In this document: in pieces, positions 51,708-59,710 of the stretch
How the letters are laid out: every line of letters begins with the position of its first letter
How positions within the stretch are numbered: position 1 is the first letter of the stretch
Source of the DNA: Betaproteobacteria bacterium
GTDB taxonomy: Bacteria > Pseudomonadota > Gammaproteobacteria > Burkholderiales > SG8-41
DNA: 64,000 nt
Assembly (NCBI GenBank): GCA_028292435.1
Contig: JAQGMI010000176.1
Span: forward strand, 21,078-85,077
Reading direction: 5' to 3'
Position numbers and translations under genes: made by a program
Notes under the pieces: generated by a model
Told to the model about the DNA's origin: nothing
Seen by the model: only the letters and a program-made list of their open reading frames with translations
Databases searched by the model: none

Positions 51708-52754
51708 CTACTTTTTGGCCGCTGCTTTTTCCTCAGCGGCTTTTTTGCGTGCGGCTTCTTCGCGCGCCGATTCTTTTTCATACGCGGCGCGGTTGAACGC
51801 TTCGCCCGAACCTTCGGCCACTTTGCGCACGACTTCCCACTCCTTCAGGTAAGTGACCGGCACAAAGCGGTCGGCGCCGTCGAACGTCTTTTGCATTTCC
51901 GGCGTGAAGCGATAGTCGTAAAAACATTTCAGCATCTGGTCGCGAAATTTCGGCTCGAGGTCGTGCGCATACGAAAACGACGAGGTTGGAAACTTCTGGC
52001 TGCGATAGATGACGCGGAAGTCGTCTTCCTTGATCTGGCCGCGGGTGCCCATGCGATGAAACACGTCGGAGGCGACGGCGGCCGCGTCGTAGTCGCCCGA
52101 GTTCACACCCATGACGGACGAATCGTGTTTACCCGAAAACAGAATCTTGTAATCTTTTTCCGGCGTCAATCCGAGCGGCGGGAACAGCGCGAGCGGCGCC
52201 ATATGGCCCGAGTTTGACGACGGCGACGTGTGCGCGAATTTCTTGCCCTTCAAATCCGCGAGTTTCTGGAACGGACTGTCTTTTTTGACGATCACGATCA
52301 GGTTGTAGCCCTGAAATTCCTTCTCGTTGCCTTTGACAGCGAACGGCACCGCGCCCGCGATGTTCACCGCAAACGCCGTCGGCCCGGTCGAGAAGCCGCC
52401 GACGTGCAAGCGGCCCGAGCGCATGGCTTCGATTTCGGCGGCATTCGACTGCACCTGATAGAACACCACTTTTTTGGTCGTGCACCTCGCCAGATGGTCG
52501 GTGAACGGCTTGAACGCCTGCTCGTAGACGGCCGGATCTTCAACCGGCGTATAGGTGAAGACCAGCGTATTCGGCGTCTTGAGCCGCTTCGTGTCTTTCG
52601 GCGCGTCAGCAACGAGGTCCTTGTTTTCGTCGCAATACTGCGCGTCAAGGTCGCCGCGGTATTTGCACGCGTCGCCTTGCGCCAATGCAGGCATCGCGAG
52701 CGCGGCCAATATTGCGGTCAGCCCGATGCGGGCGATCAATGCGGTCGTTTTCAT
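51708..52754 (-). CDS. phnD: Phosphonate-type ABC transporter substrate-binding protein
   Basis: A 348-residue binding protein with a signal peptide (about 1-25, ending PALAQ), an unusual cysteine-containing mature start (ACKYRGDLDAQYCDEN), and PhnD motifs: FKPFTDHLARCTTKKV, RSGRLHVGGFSTGPTAFAV, and SSNSGHMAPLALF. The C-terminal 30 residues are a Lys/Glu/Ala-rich helix (REEAARKKAAEEKAAAKK) not expected in PhnD. Its ligand could be a phosphonate, phosphite or phosphate ester. It has a strong ribosome-binding site and a good promoter of its own. Confidence 0.88.
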   Translation of the reverse strand: MKTTALIARIGLTAILAALAMPALAQGDACKYRGDLDAQYCDENKDLVADAPKDTKRLKTPNTLVFTYTPVEDPAVYEQAFKPFTDHLARCTTKKVVFYQVQSNAAEIEAMRSGRLHVGGFSTGPTAFAVNIAGAVPFAVKGNEKEFQGYNLIVIVKKDSPFQKLADLKGKKFAHTSPSSNSGHMAPLALFPPLGLTPEKDYKILFSGKHDSSVMGVNSGDYDAAAVASDVFHRMGTRGQIKEDDFRVIYRSQKFPTSSFSYAHDLEPKFRDQMLKCFYDYRFTPEMQKTFDGADRFVPVTYLKEWEVVRKVAEGSGEAFNRAAYEKESAREEAARKKAAEEKAAAKK

Positions 52755-52820
52755 GGTCTCCTCCGGGAAGTCGCGACGTCAGGCATGGATTTTTTTGCTG
52801 TAGTCGCCTGTGACCGCGCT

Positions 52821-52849
52821 ACTCTACTGAGCGCGTCTGTCAGGGTCAA
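52821..52849 (-). promoter_or_regulatory. Sigma-70 promoter of phnD
   Basis: On the - strand a -35 TTGACC (52849-52844) and -10 TAGAGT (52826-52821) are separated by exactly 17 bp. The spacing from the -10 to the phnD start is 66 bp. No Pho box matching the usual CTGTCAT repeats was seen. Confidence 0.6.
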
Positions 52850-52876
52850 GCCATAAGTCGGGAAGAACGCCGACGG

Positions 52877-53089
52877 TCAGCGCACCCGTTTGGCGGTAAA
52901 GCTTTCTTCAATCTCGTCGCGGAAATAGCTGCCGGGCGACGGCGCGTTCATCAGCCGCCGGTAGATCTCCTCCGATACGCCCGCGTATTGATTGATGCCG
53001 CCATTCGAGAATTCGATTTCAAGCACGCGGTTGCGCGCATCGTAGCCCGCCGACCGGAGGTTGCTCGCGTTGAGCCGTTTGCGTTCCAT
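52877..53089 (-). CDS. KTSC domain-containing protein
   Basis: A 70-residue protein matching the KTSC domain: LNASNLRSAGYDARNRVLEIEF, YAGVSEEIYRRLMNAPSPGSYF. This domain is common as a short free-standing protein in bacteria and also occurs at the ends of larger enzymes; its role is not established. I chose the ATG at 53089, preceded by AAAGG, over an upstream frame. It is 19 bp downstream of the DUF302 lipoprotein on the same strand. Confidence 0.82.
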   Translation of the reverse strand: MERKRLNASNLRSAGYDARNRVLEIEFSNGGINQYAGVSEEIYRRLMNAPSPGSYFRDEIEESFTAKRVR

Positions 53090-53108
53090 GACGTGCCTTT
53101 CTGAACGC

Positions 53109-53633
53109 CTACTTGAGTGTTTCGCGCATGATGCCATCGAGCAGCTGGTCGACTTCGCGCAGCGCCTTCATCGACTTCGCGCCGGCGTTGGCCAGCGGCT
53201 TGCGATAAAGGAGATACACGCGGTCGGGTTCGGCCGGCAATACATAAAGCGCGATGGCGTACGGGCAAAAGACCAGATTGCGCGGATCGGCTTCCATGGT
53301 GGCGCGCGATACCGCCGCGCTGCAAAATTGAAGCACATCGGCGTTCAGATAAATTTTCCGGTTCCTGCCGATGTCCTTGCCTGTCCGGTCGAGCATCGCG
53401 CCGACATGCGATATGTGGTCGATCACGAGGCCGCGGTTTTCGATGGCCATCGTCAATCGCTCTTTCACATCGTCAAACTCGCCCTTGAGCGACTGGATGA
53501 CGATGCCGGGTATAGCGGCGGCGGCAGTGCCGGTATAGACGCATCCTGCGAGCATGGCGACAGCCGCGAGCGCGCGCAATGTCGTCCAGCCGGCATTCGT
53601 TAAAGTTAAGTGCGATTGATTCATTGCGGGCAT
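53109..53633 (-). CDS. DUF302 domain lipoprotein
   Basis: A 174-residue protein with an N-terminal lipoprotein signal (lipobox LAGC, Cys at about residue 31) followed by a DUF302 domain (FDDVKERLTMAIENRGLVIDHISHVGAML, and later a hydrophobic beta-strand ALYVLPAEP). DUF302 proteins form a TT1751-like alpha/beta fold and are of unknown function. The start is the ATG at 53633, or the second Met three codons later. It should be anchored in the outer or inner membrane facing the periplasm. Confidence 0.83.
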   Translation of the reverse strand: MPAMNQSHLTLTNAGWTTLRALAAVAMLAGCVYTGTAAAAIPGIVIQSLKGEFDDVKERLTMAIENRGLVIDHISHVGAMLDRTGKDIGRNRKIYLNADVLQFCSAAVSRATMEADPRNLVFCPYAIALYVLPAEPDRVYLLYRKPLANAGAKSMKALREVDQLLDGIMRETLK

Positions 53634-53701
53634 GACGTTCTCGGAGCGTGGCGACAGCTTTGAGTATATCTCCCGCCTGTTTCGCGTTCGGGGCAAACAA
53701 A

Positions 53702-53724
53702 AAGGGCGCCCGTCAGGCGCCCTT
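53702..53724 (-). terminator. Terminator after the histone H1-like gene
   Basis: Stem AAGGGCGCC (53724-53716 on the - strand) pairs with GGCGCCCTT (53710-53702) and is followed by TTTGTTTG. It lies 22 bp beyond the stop codon of the Lys/Ala/Pro-rich gene. Confidence 0.75.
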
Positions 53725-53746
53725 CTGGCAGGACAGAGGTCGAAGG

Positions 53747-54082
53747 CTACGAGCGATTCGCCATCGGAAACGGCCACGCGCCGGGTATCGAGATCGGCGC
53801 AGTCAGCGTCGCTACAGCGACGGGCTTGCTGGGCGCCGCCGGTTTACGCGCGGCCGGCTTGCTTGGCGCCGGTTTACGCGCGACGGCTTTTCTGGCTGCC
53901 GGTTTCTTGCTGGCTGCCGGTTTCTTTTTTGCGACTTTCTTCTTCGTGATCGGCTTGGCTTTTTTCTTTGCCGCAGGCTTGCCGCGACGGCTGGCGGGCG
54001 ACGGTTTGCCTTTCCTGACCGGCTTTGCCTTCCTGGCTGCGGGCTTTTTCTTCGCTGGTTTGCGCTTCTTCGACTTAGCCAT
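53747..54082 (-). CDS. Histone H1-like Lys/Ala/Pro-rich protein
   Basis: A 111-residue, extremely basic low-complexity protein. Residues 1-90 are repeats of KPAxKK, KPAARK and RKPA types, as in AlgP, BpH1 and other bacterial H1-like proteins that bind DNA. The last 20 residues are a hydrophobic, uncharged tail (VAVATLTAPISIPGAWPF) not typical of H1-like proteins. It should be a nucleoid-associated or disordered protein. Repeat-rich codons make the frame prone to length variation between strains. Confidence 0.8.
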   Translation of the reverse strand: MAKSKKRKPAKKKPAARKAKPVRKGKPSPASRRGKPAAKKKAKPITKKKVAKKKPAASKKPAARKAVARKPAPSKPAARKPAAPSKPVAVATLTAPISIPGAWPFPMANRS

Positions 54083-54224
54083 TCACTGCCTCCTGTTAAA
54101 TATTAAAACACACGGCGCCGCTCATGTGCCGGGTGTTACCGATACCGACGAGCCGGCTTGCCTGATCGCAGCGCCGGATGCTGACACCGTCGCGGTTGGT
54201 CACCGCGGCGACGGCAGCCCTGCC

Positions 54225-54482
54225 CTAGTGCAAAGCGGACTGGGCTTTGCTGGCCAGATCGCGGTACAGCTTTTCCGGATCCAGCTTGATGCCGCCCTCC
54301 CAGGTCACCGTGTTCTCGACCGGATCGACTTCGACCCGGTTGAACGTGTCGATGTCGCACAACATCCGGAAATACGCGGTGTGCACGAGGTCGCCAAGAT
54401 AGACGTGGCCTTCCAGCCCGTCATTGAAGCGCAACCACAAAGTGTAGTTGTCCTCGGCGCGACATTCGGTGATGGTATGCAT
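54225..54482 (-). CDS. DUF2442 domain-containing protein
   Basis: An 85-residue protein, MHTITECRAEDNYTLWLRFNDGLEGHVYLGDL, matching the DUF2442 pattern (short beta sheet, conserved F-DG-G and a W-G segment: VTWEGGIKLDPEKLY). Such proteins are often paired with DUF4160 proteins in toxin-antitoxin-like or prophage settings, but no DUF4160 gene is seen beside it. I chose the ATG at 54482; the frame extends to 54530 without support. It lies 38 bp downstream of nrdB. Confidence 0.82.
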   Translation of the reverse strand: MHTITECRAEDNYTLWLRFNDGLEGHVYLGDLVHTAYFRMLCDIDTFNRVEVDPVENTVTWEGGIKLDPEKLYRDLASKAQSALH

Positions 54483-54520
54483 GCGGCGTCTGTTTCTAGG
54501 GTATCTCTTCGCTAGCAAGC

Positions 54521-55690
54521 TTAATCCCAACTGAGCGCGCCTCCCGTTTGATATTCAATCACACGTGTTTCGAAGAAATTGCGTTCCTTCTTGAGGTCTA
54601 TCATTTCCGACATCCACGGAAACGGGTTGGTCGCGCCTTCGAACATGACGTCGAGGCCGATCTGCTGGCAGCGGCGATTCGCGATGTAGCGCAAATACTC
54701 CTTGAACATCGGCGCGTTGAGGCCCAGCACGCCGCGCGGCATCGTGTCTTCGGCATAGCGGTACTCGAGATCGACTGCCTTGCGCATGATGTCGTGAATC
54801 TCGGCGCGAAACTCGGTCGTCCACAGGTGGGGGTTTTCCATCTTGATCGTGTTGATGAGGTCGATGCCGAAATTGCAGTGCATCGACTCGTCACGCAGGA
54901 TGTACTGGTATTGCTCGGCAGCACCGGTCATCTTGTTCTGGCGGCCGAGCGCCAAAATCTGGGTGAAGCCGACGTAGAAGAACAGGCCTTCCATCACGCA
55001 CGCGAACACAATCAGGCTCTTCAACAGCGCCTGATCGTTCGCCTGCGTGCCGGTCTTGAACTGCGGATTCGTCAGCGTGTCGATGAACGGGATCAGGAAC
55101 TCGTCCTTTTCGCGGATCGACGACACTTCGTGATATGCATTGAAAACTTCGCCTTCATCGAGGCCAAGGCTCTCGACGATGTATTGGTAAGCATGCGTGT
55201 GGATGGCCTCTTCGAACGCCTGGCGCAGCAGGTACTGGCGGCATTCCGGCGCCGTGATATGGCGGTAGGTGCCCAGCACGATATTATTCGCGGCCAGCGA
55301 ATCGGCGGTGACGAAAAAGCCCAGATTGCGCTTGACGAGACGCCGCTCGTCCTCGGTCAGTCCGTTCGGGTCTTTCCACAACGCGATGTCGCGGCTCATC
55401 TGGATTTCCTGCGGCATCCAATGGTTCGCGCAGGCCGACAGATATTTTTCCCAGGCCCATTTGTATTTGAACGGCACCAGCTGATTGACGTCGGTCTGGC
55501 CGTTGATGATGCGCTTGTCGGCGACGTTGACGCGGCGCATCTGACTCGGCGCGGAGGCCGGCGCGAGCGCCGCCAATGCGGTTGCGGTGTCGTGCGGCAG
55601 TGTTGCGCCTTGCGGTGTTGCGCCCGTCATCGGCATACCTGCCGACGTCAGGCCACCCCCTTGCATTGTGTTCTCTTCGAATTGCAACAT
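54521..55690 (-). CDS. nrdB: Class Ia ribonucleotide reductase beta subunit
   Basis: A 389-residue ferritin-like radical subunit. Iron ligands and the radical tyrosine fit the class I pattern by spacing: Asp130, Glu161, His164 and Tyr168 (FEEAIHTHAYQY). The start has a GGAG ribosome-binding site. Residues 1-50 are a low-complexity Gly/Ala/Thr/Pro extension before the conserved core. With NrdA it reduces ribonucleoside diphosphates to deoxy forms. It lies 130 bp after nrdA with no terminator between them. Confidence 0.94.
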   Translation of the reverse strand: MLQFEENTMQGGGLTSAGMPMTGATPQGATLPHDTATALAALAPASAPSQMRRVNVADKRIINGQTDVNQLVPFKYKWAWEKYLSACANHWMPQEIQMSRDIALWKDPNGLTEDERRLVKRNLGFFVTADSLAANNIVLGTYRHITAPECRQYLLRQAFEEAIHTHAYQYIVESLGLDEGEVFNAYHEVSSIREKDEFLIPFIDTLTNPQFKTGTQANDQALLKSLIVFACVMEGLFFYVGFTQILALGRQNKMTGAAEQYQYILRDESMHCNFGIDLINTIKMENPHLWTTEFRAEIHDIMRKAVDLEYRYAEDTMPRGVLGLNAPMFKEYLRYIANRRCQQIGLDVMFEGATNPFPWMSEMIDLKKERNFFETRVIEYQTGGALSWD

Positions 55691-55820
55691 GCTTGAAGCT
55701 CCTTTATTGATTTTGTGGGTGGACGACGATCAACAGCTCGCGTGCCCTTTGGTGGTTTTGTCGGTGGGCCCGCTTTAGTTGCTCTGTGTCTGACCTTTTC
55801 ACGTATTCGTAGCCCGCTGC

Positions 55821-58688
55821 TTATTGGCAGGATTCGCACTCGGGGTTATCTATCGAGCAGAACTGCGCGTCGGTCGCCGGCGCCGCAGCGATACCGCCGT
55901 CGGTCGCTACCGCATTGAGCGCGCCGGTTTTGCCGGTCGATTTCTCGACGTGGGTCGCGCCCATCGTGCGCAGGTAGTACGTCGTCTTCAATCCGCGCAG
56001 CCATGCGAGCTTGTACGTTTCGTCGAGTTTTTTGCCCGACGCACCTGCCATGTAAATGTTCAGCGACTGCGACTGGTCGATCCACTTCTGCCGGCGCGCG
56101 GCGCATTCGACGAGCCACTTCGGCTCGACTTCAAATGCGGTCGCGTACAGGCTGCGGATCTCCTGCGGAATGCGATCGATCTTGGCGAGCGTGCCGTCGA
56201 AATACTTGAGGTCCGAAATCATGACTTCGTCCCACAGGCCGAGCTTCTTCAGGTCTTCGACGAGGTACTCATTCGCGACCGTGAACTCACCCGACAGGTT
56301 CGATTTCACATACAGGTTTTGATACGTCGGCTCGATGCACTGCGAAAGGCCGGTGATGTTGGCGATCGTCGCCGTCGGCGCAATGGCGATGCAGTTGGAA
56401 TTGCGCATGCCGACCTGCTTGACGCGTTTACGCAGCGTGTCCCAATCGAGCGTCGCGGACATATCGGCCTCGACATAGCCGCCGCGCTCTTCCGACAGCA
56501 GCTTTAATGACTCATGCGGAAACACGCCTTGGTCCCACAGGGAGCCCTTGAACGTCGAATACGGCCCGCGCTCTTCAGCCAGATCGGCGGACGCCGCATA
56601 GGCGGTGTAGGCGATCGATTCCATCGAGCGGTCCGAAAATTCAACCGCGGCGGTGGAACCGTACGGAATACGCAGCATGTGCAGGCAGTCCTGGAACCCC
56701 ATGATGCCGATGCCGACCGGGCGGTGTTTGAAATTCGAATTGCGCGCTTTGTTGACCGAGTAGTAATTCAGATCAATCACGTTGTCGAGCATCCGCATCG
56801 CAGTGCCGACGGTGCGTTTTAATTTCTCGAGGTCGAGACAACCGGTCGACGCATCGAGGTGCGCGGGCATGTTGACCGAGCCCAGGTTGCACACCGCGAT
56901 TTCATCTTCGTTCGTGTTGAGCGTGATTTCGGTGCACAGGTTCGAGCTATGCACGATACCGACGTGCCTTTGCGGCGAACGGATGTTGCACGGATCCTTG
57001 AACGTGATCCACGGGTGTCCGGTTTCGAACAACATGGTCAGCATTTTCCGCCACAGCTGCGCGGCCGGAATTTTCTTAAATAGCTTGAGCTCGCCCTTCG
57101 CGGCGCGCGCTTCGTAGTCGAGGTAAGCCAGCTCGAATGCTTTGCCGAATTTATCATGCAGGTCGACCACGTCGGATGGCGAAAACAACGTCCATTCGCC
57201 GTTCTGCATCACGCGCTTCATGAAGAGGTCCGGAATCCAGTTCGCGGTGTTCATATCGTGCGTGCGGCGGCGGTCGTCGCCGGTGTTCTTGCGCAGTTCG
57301 AGAAACTCTTCGATATCGAGATGCCATGTCTCGAGGTATGAACACACCGCGCCCTTGCGTTTGCCGCCTTGGTTCACGGCGACTGCAGTGTCATTGACGA
57401 CCTTAAGGAACGGCACGACGCCCTGCGATTTGCCGTTGGTGCCCTTGATATGAGCGCCCAGCGCGCGCACCGGGGTCCAGTCGTTGCCAATGCCGCCCGC
57501 GTACTTCTGCAGCATCGCGTTTTCCTTGATCGCTTCGTAAATGCCGTCGAGGTCGTCGGCTACGGTCGTGAGGTAGCAGCTCGCGAGCTGCGAGCGGCGC
57601 GTCGCCGAGTTGAACAACGTCGGCGTGGAACTCATGAAGTCGAACGAGGACAACACGTTGTAGAACTCGATCGCGCGCGCTTCGCGTTGCGCTTCGGGTT
57701 CGTTCAAGGCGAGACCCATTGCAACGCGCATGAAGAATGTCTGCGGCAGTTCAATGCGTGTGCCCTGCACGTGCAGAAAATAACGGTCGTACAGAATCTG
57801 CAGTCCGAGATAGCCGAATTTGAAATCGCGCTTCGGGTCGAGCGCCGCACCGAGGCTCTTCAAGTCATAGTTGCCAATGCGCTCGTCGAGAAGCTCCGCG
57901 TCGATGCCTTTCTGGATGAGCAGCGGAAAGGCTTCCGCATACCGTATTTTCATGTCGGCTTGCGTCAATTCCTCGCCGATCGTCTCCAGGCGCAGCGTAT
58001 GCAGTAGCAAGCGCGCGGTGACATAGCTGTAAGCGGGATCTTTTTCAATCAACGCGCGCGCCGACAGAATCAGCGATTTACGCACTTCATCGACGGGCAC
58101 GCCCTCATACAAGTCCTTGAGCGTCGCCTGCATGATGACGTCCGGGTTCACGGCGCGGCCGAGCCCTTCGCACGATTCCTGCACCAGGGCTGATACCTTG
58201 GCGAGATCGAGCGGACGAATTTTGCCATTGTCGGTAACGTTGATCGACGGATGCGCGGCAACTGCCGCAACTTGCGCTTCGCGCTGCTTCATGCGCTCCT
58301 GCGTGCGCTGTTCGCGATAAAGCACGTAGGAGCGCGCAACTTCGTGCTCGCCTGAACGCATCAGTGCGAGCTCGGCCTGATCCTGAATGTCTTCGATGTG
58401 GAAAGTGCCGCCGCTCGGTTGGCGCCGCATCAATGCAGCGACAACGAGTTCGGTCAACTTGGTGACCATTTCGCGCACACGCGCGGACGCGGCACCCTGG
58501 CCGCCGTTTACGGCGATAAACGCTTTGGTTAATGCGATCGAAATCTTCGACGGTTCGAAGCCCACGACGGCGCCATTGCGGCGAATGATCTTATATTCGC
58601 TATAGCGGGATTGCATCGGATAGGCGGCCTCCGTAGCGGCAAATTTGGCTACGGAATCAGGCGCTGGGGTGGGGGTGGCTAACTGCAT
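55821..58688 (-). CDS. nrdA: Class Ia ribonucleotide reductase alpha subunit
   Basis: A 955-residue catalytic subunit. N-terminal ATP-cone region (YKIIRRNGAVVGFEPSKIS) is followed by a second ATP-cone-like segment (INVTDNGKIRPLDLAKV), then the ten-stranded barrel. Active-site cysteines are visible: QLASCYL, SNLCTEITLN (thiyl radical Cys) and AVCNLGSVN; the C-terminal shuttle pair is CESCQ. I chose the ATG at 58688, preceded by AAGGAGAG, over an in-frame extension to 58751. Expression is probably controlled by NrdR. Confidence 0.94.
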   Translation of the reverse strand: MQLATPTPAPDSVAKFAATEAAYPMQSRYSEYKIIRRNGAVVGFEPSKISIALTKAFIAVNGGQGAASARVREMVTKLTELVVAALMRRQPSGGTFHIEDIQDQAELALMRSGEHEVARSYVLYREQRTQERMKQREAQVAAVAAHPSINVTDNGKIRPLDLAKVSALVQESCEGLGRAVNPDVIMQATLKDLYEGVPVDEVRKSLILSARALIEKDPAYSYVTARLLLHTLRLETIGEELTQADMKIRYAEAFPLLIQKGIDAELLDERIGNYDLKSLGAALDPKRDFKFGYLGLQILYDRYFLHVQGTRIELPQTFFMRVAMGLALNEPEAQREARAIEFYNVLSSFDFMSSTPTLFNSATRRSQLASCYLTTVADDLDGIYEAIKENAMLQKYAGGIGNDWTPVRALGAHIKGTNGKSQGVVPFLKVVNDTAVAVNQGGKRKGAVCSYLETWHLDIEEFLELRKNTGDDRRRTHDMNTANWIPDLFMKRVMQNGEWTLFSPSDVVDLHDKFGKAFELAYLDYEARAAKGELKLFKKIPAAQLWRKMLTMLFETGHPWITFKDPCNIRSPQRHVGIVHSSNLCTEITLNTNEDEIAVCNLGSVNMPAHLDASTGCLDLEKLKRTVGTAMRMLDNVIDLNYYSVNKARNSNFKHRPVGIGIMGFQDCLHMLRIPYGSTAAVEFSDRSMESIAYTAYAASADLAEERGPYSTFKGSLWDQGVFPHESLKLLSEERGGYVEADMSATLDWDTLRKRVKQVGMRNSNCIAIAPTATIANITGLSQCIEPTYQNLYVKSNLSGEFTVANEYLVEDLKKLGLWDEVMISDLKYFDGTLAKIDRIPQEIRSLYATAFEVEPKWLVECAARRQKWIDQSQSLNIYMAGASGKKLDETYKLAWLRGLKTTYYLRTMGATHVEKSTGKTGALNAVATDGGIAAAPATDAQFCSIDNPECESCQ

Positions 58689-58764
58689 GGGTTCTCTCCT
58701 TGACCATTCATTTCTTTGAGTTTTTTCCGCCGTGCAACCTGATGACTGCACGCAGCCCCTAAAA

Positions 58765-58811
58765 CCACTATATATAGTGTTAAAACTGGAAGTTCGAACT
58801 AATTCTAGTGG
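58765..58811 (-). promoter_or_regulatory. Pair of NrdR boxes
   Basis: Box 1 (58765-58780) contains the perfect palindrome CACTATATATAGTG. Box 2 (58796-58811) contains ACTAATTCTAGT. Their centres are 31 bp apart, three helical turns, as in characterised NrdR operators. Box 2 covers the -10 of the nrdA promoter, so repression is expected when deoxynucleotides are plentiful. Confidence 0.85.
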
Positions 58812-58830
58812 CTAGATTTTCAGAGTGCAA
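58802..58830 (-). promoter_or_regulatory. Sigma-70 promoter of nrdAB
   Basis: On the - strand a -35 TTGCAC (58830-58825) and a -10 TAGAAT (58807-58802) are separated by 17 bp. The -10 is embedded in the distal NrdR box. Transcription should start near 58795, giving a leader of about 105 nt. Confidence 0.7.
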
Positions 58831-59131
58831 TACCTTATTAAAGTTTTTTTACCGCCTAGTAATTACTTGCAAAAGATTTCGGACAACATTGTTCAAGCAG
58901 GGAAAAATGTGAGCAAAAAATGAGCAGGAAACGGACAGGAAACGGCGCCAAATCGACGTTTGCGCCGATTAAGTAGGAGCGCCAGAACGGGAGCCAGGAG
59001 GCGCTCTACCGCGACCCTCGGGTTAAGCCCGCGACTTATGTCACGCGTTTGGAGGAGCGCTCAAGGCCCCCTATAGGAAGCGCAAAAATGCGTTCCGAAA
59101 CCGGCCGGAGAGTCCCCGGTTACAATCAGGA

Positions 59132-59692
59132 TTATGGCGCCAGATTCCGGTAACGAACCCAGTCAAAACAAGGGCCGGGGTCTGTTTTGCGCCCCGGCGC
59201 GATATCGGAATGGCCAACGATCTCGAGCCCCGGATAACTTGCCAGCAGCATGCGCGTTAGGCGCGCGAGTTGTTCGTACTGGATAGCGGCAAACGGTTGG
59301 TCGTCGGCACCTTCGACTTCGATGCCGATGGAATAGTCGTTGCAGCGCCCTTTTCCGCACCAGGTGGATTCGCCGGCATGCCACGCGCGCAGCCGGCACG
59401 GCACAAATTGAATAATTTCGCCGTCGCGCCTGACCAGGAAGTGAGCCGACACGCGCAACTGCGCGATGCCGGCGTAATAAGGATGGGCGGCGGGATCCAG
59501 CCGGTTGGTGAATAGATCAACGATGGCGGGCCCGCCAAAATCTCCAGGCGGCAGGCTGATGTTGTGGATCACGAGCAGATCGACTTTTGCGCCGGGCGGC
59601 CGCTCGTCGAAGTTGGGCGAAGCAATGAAGCGAACGTCCGCTGCGATGCCGGACGGATCGAGAGTCAACGCGGCCGGCCGGATGGATGGCAA
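59132..59692 (-). CDS. ampD: 1,6-anhydro-N-acetylmuramyl-L-alanine amidase
   Basis: A 186-residue amidase_2 protein. Zinc ligand motif LVIHNISLPPGDFGG near residues 40-54, the conserved WHAGES(T)WCG block near 105-113, and GHSDIAPGRKTDPGPCFDW near the C-terminus carry the zinc histidines, Asp and the catalytic residues of AmpD. No signal peptide, so it is the cytoplasmic recycling enzyme that cleaves anhydromuropeptides; in many bacteria it indirectly controls beta-lactamase. It ends a - strand run after pilSR. Confidence 0.92.
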   Translation of the reverse strand: MPSIRPAALTLDPSGIAADVRFIASPNFDERPPGAKVDLLVIHNISLPPGDFGGPAIVDLFTNRLDPAAHPYYAGIAQLRVSAHFLVRRDGEIIQFVPCRLRAWHAGESTWCGKGRCNDYSIGIEVEGADDQPFAAIQYEQLARLTRMLLASYPGLEIVGHSDIAPGRKTDPGPCFDWVRYRNLAP

Positions 59693-59710
59693 TGCGTGCC
59701 CGTTTTCATG

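Larger units (their letters stand above)
58689..59131. other. nrdA promoter region and downstream flank of ampD
   Basis: About 440 bp. The part nearest nrdA holds a promoter and two NrdR boxes (58765-58830). The rest has no convincing gene. A GC-rich hairpin GAGCGCC/GGCGCTC (58977-58983/59000-59006) lies between the promoter and ampD; it lacks a T-run. Confidence 0.6.

Noticed and set aside
51526..51852. + strand frame starting in the MITE-like element and running into phnD
   Set aside because: It is antisense to phnD, with repetitive composition and no recognisable domain.
52755..52876. Pho box upstream of phnD
   Set aside because: CTGTCAGGG occurs but there is no second direct repeat at the 11-bp spacing expected for PhoB.
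58977..59006. GAGCGCC/GGCGCTC hairpin as ampD terminator
   Set aside because: No T-run follows and the distance from the stop codon is about 130 bp.
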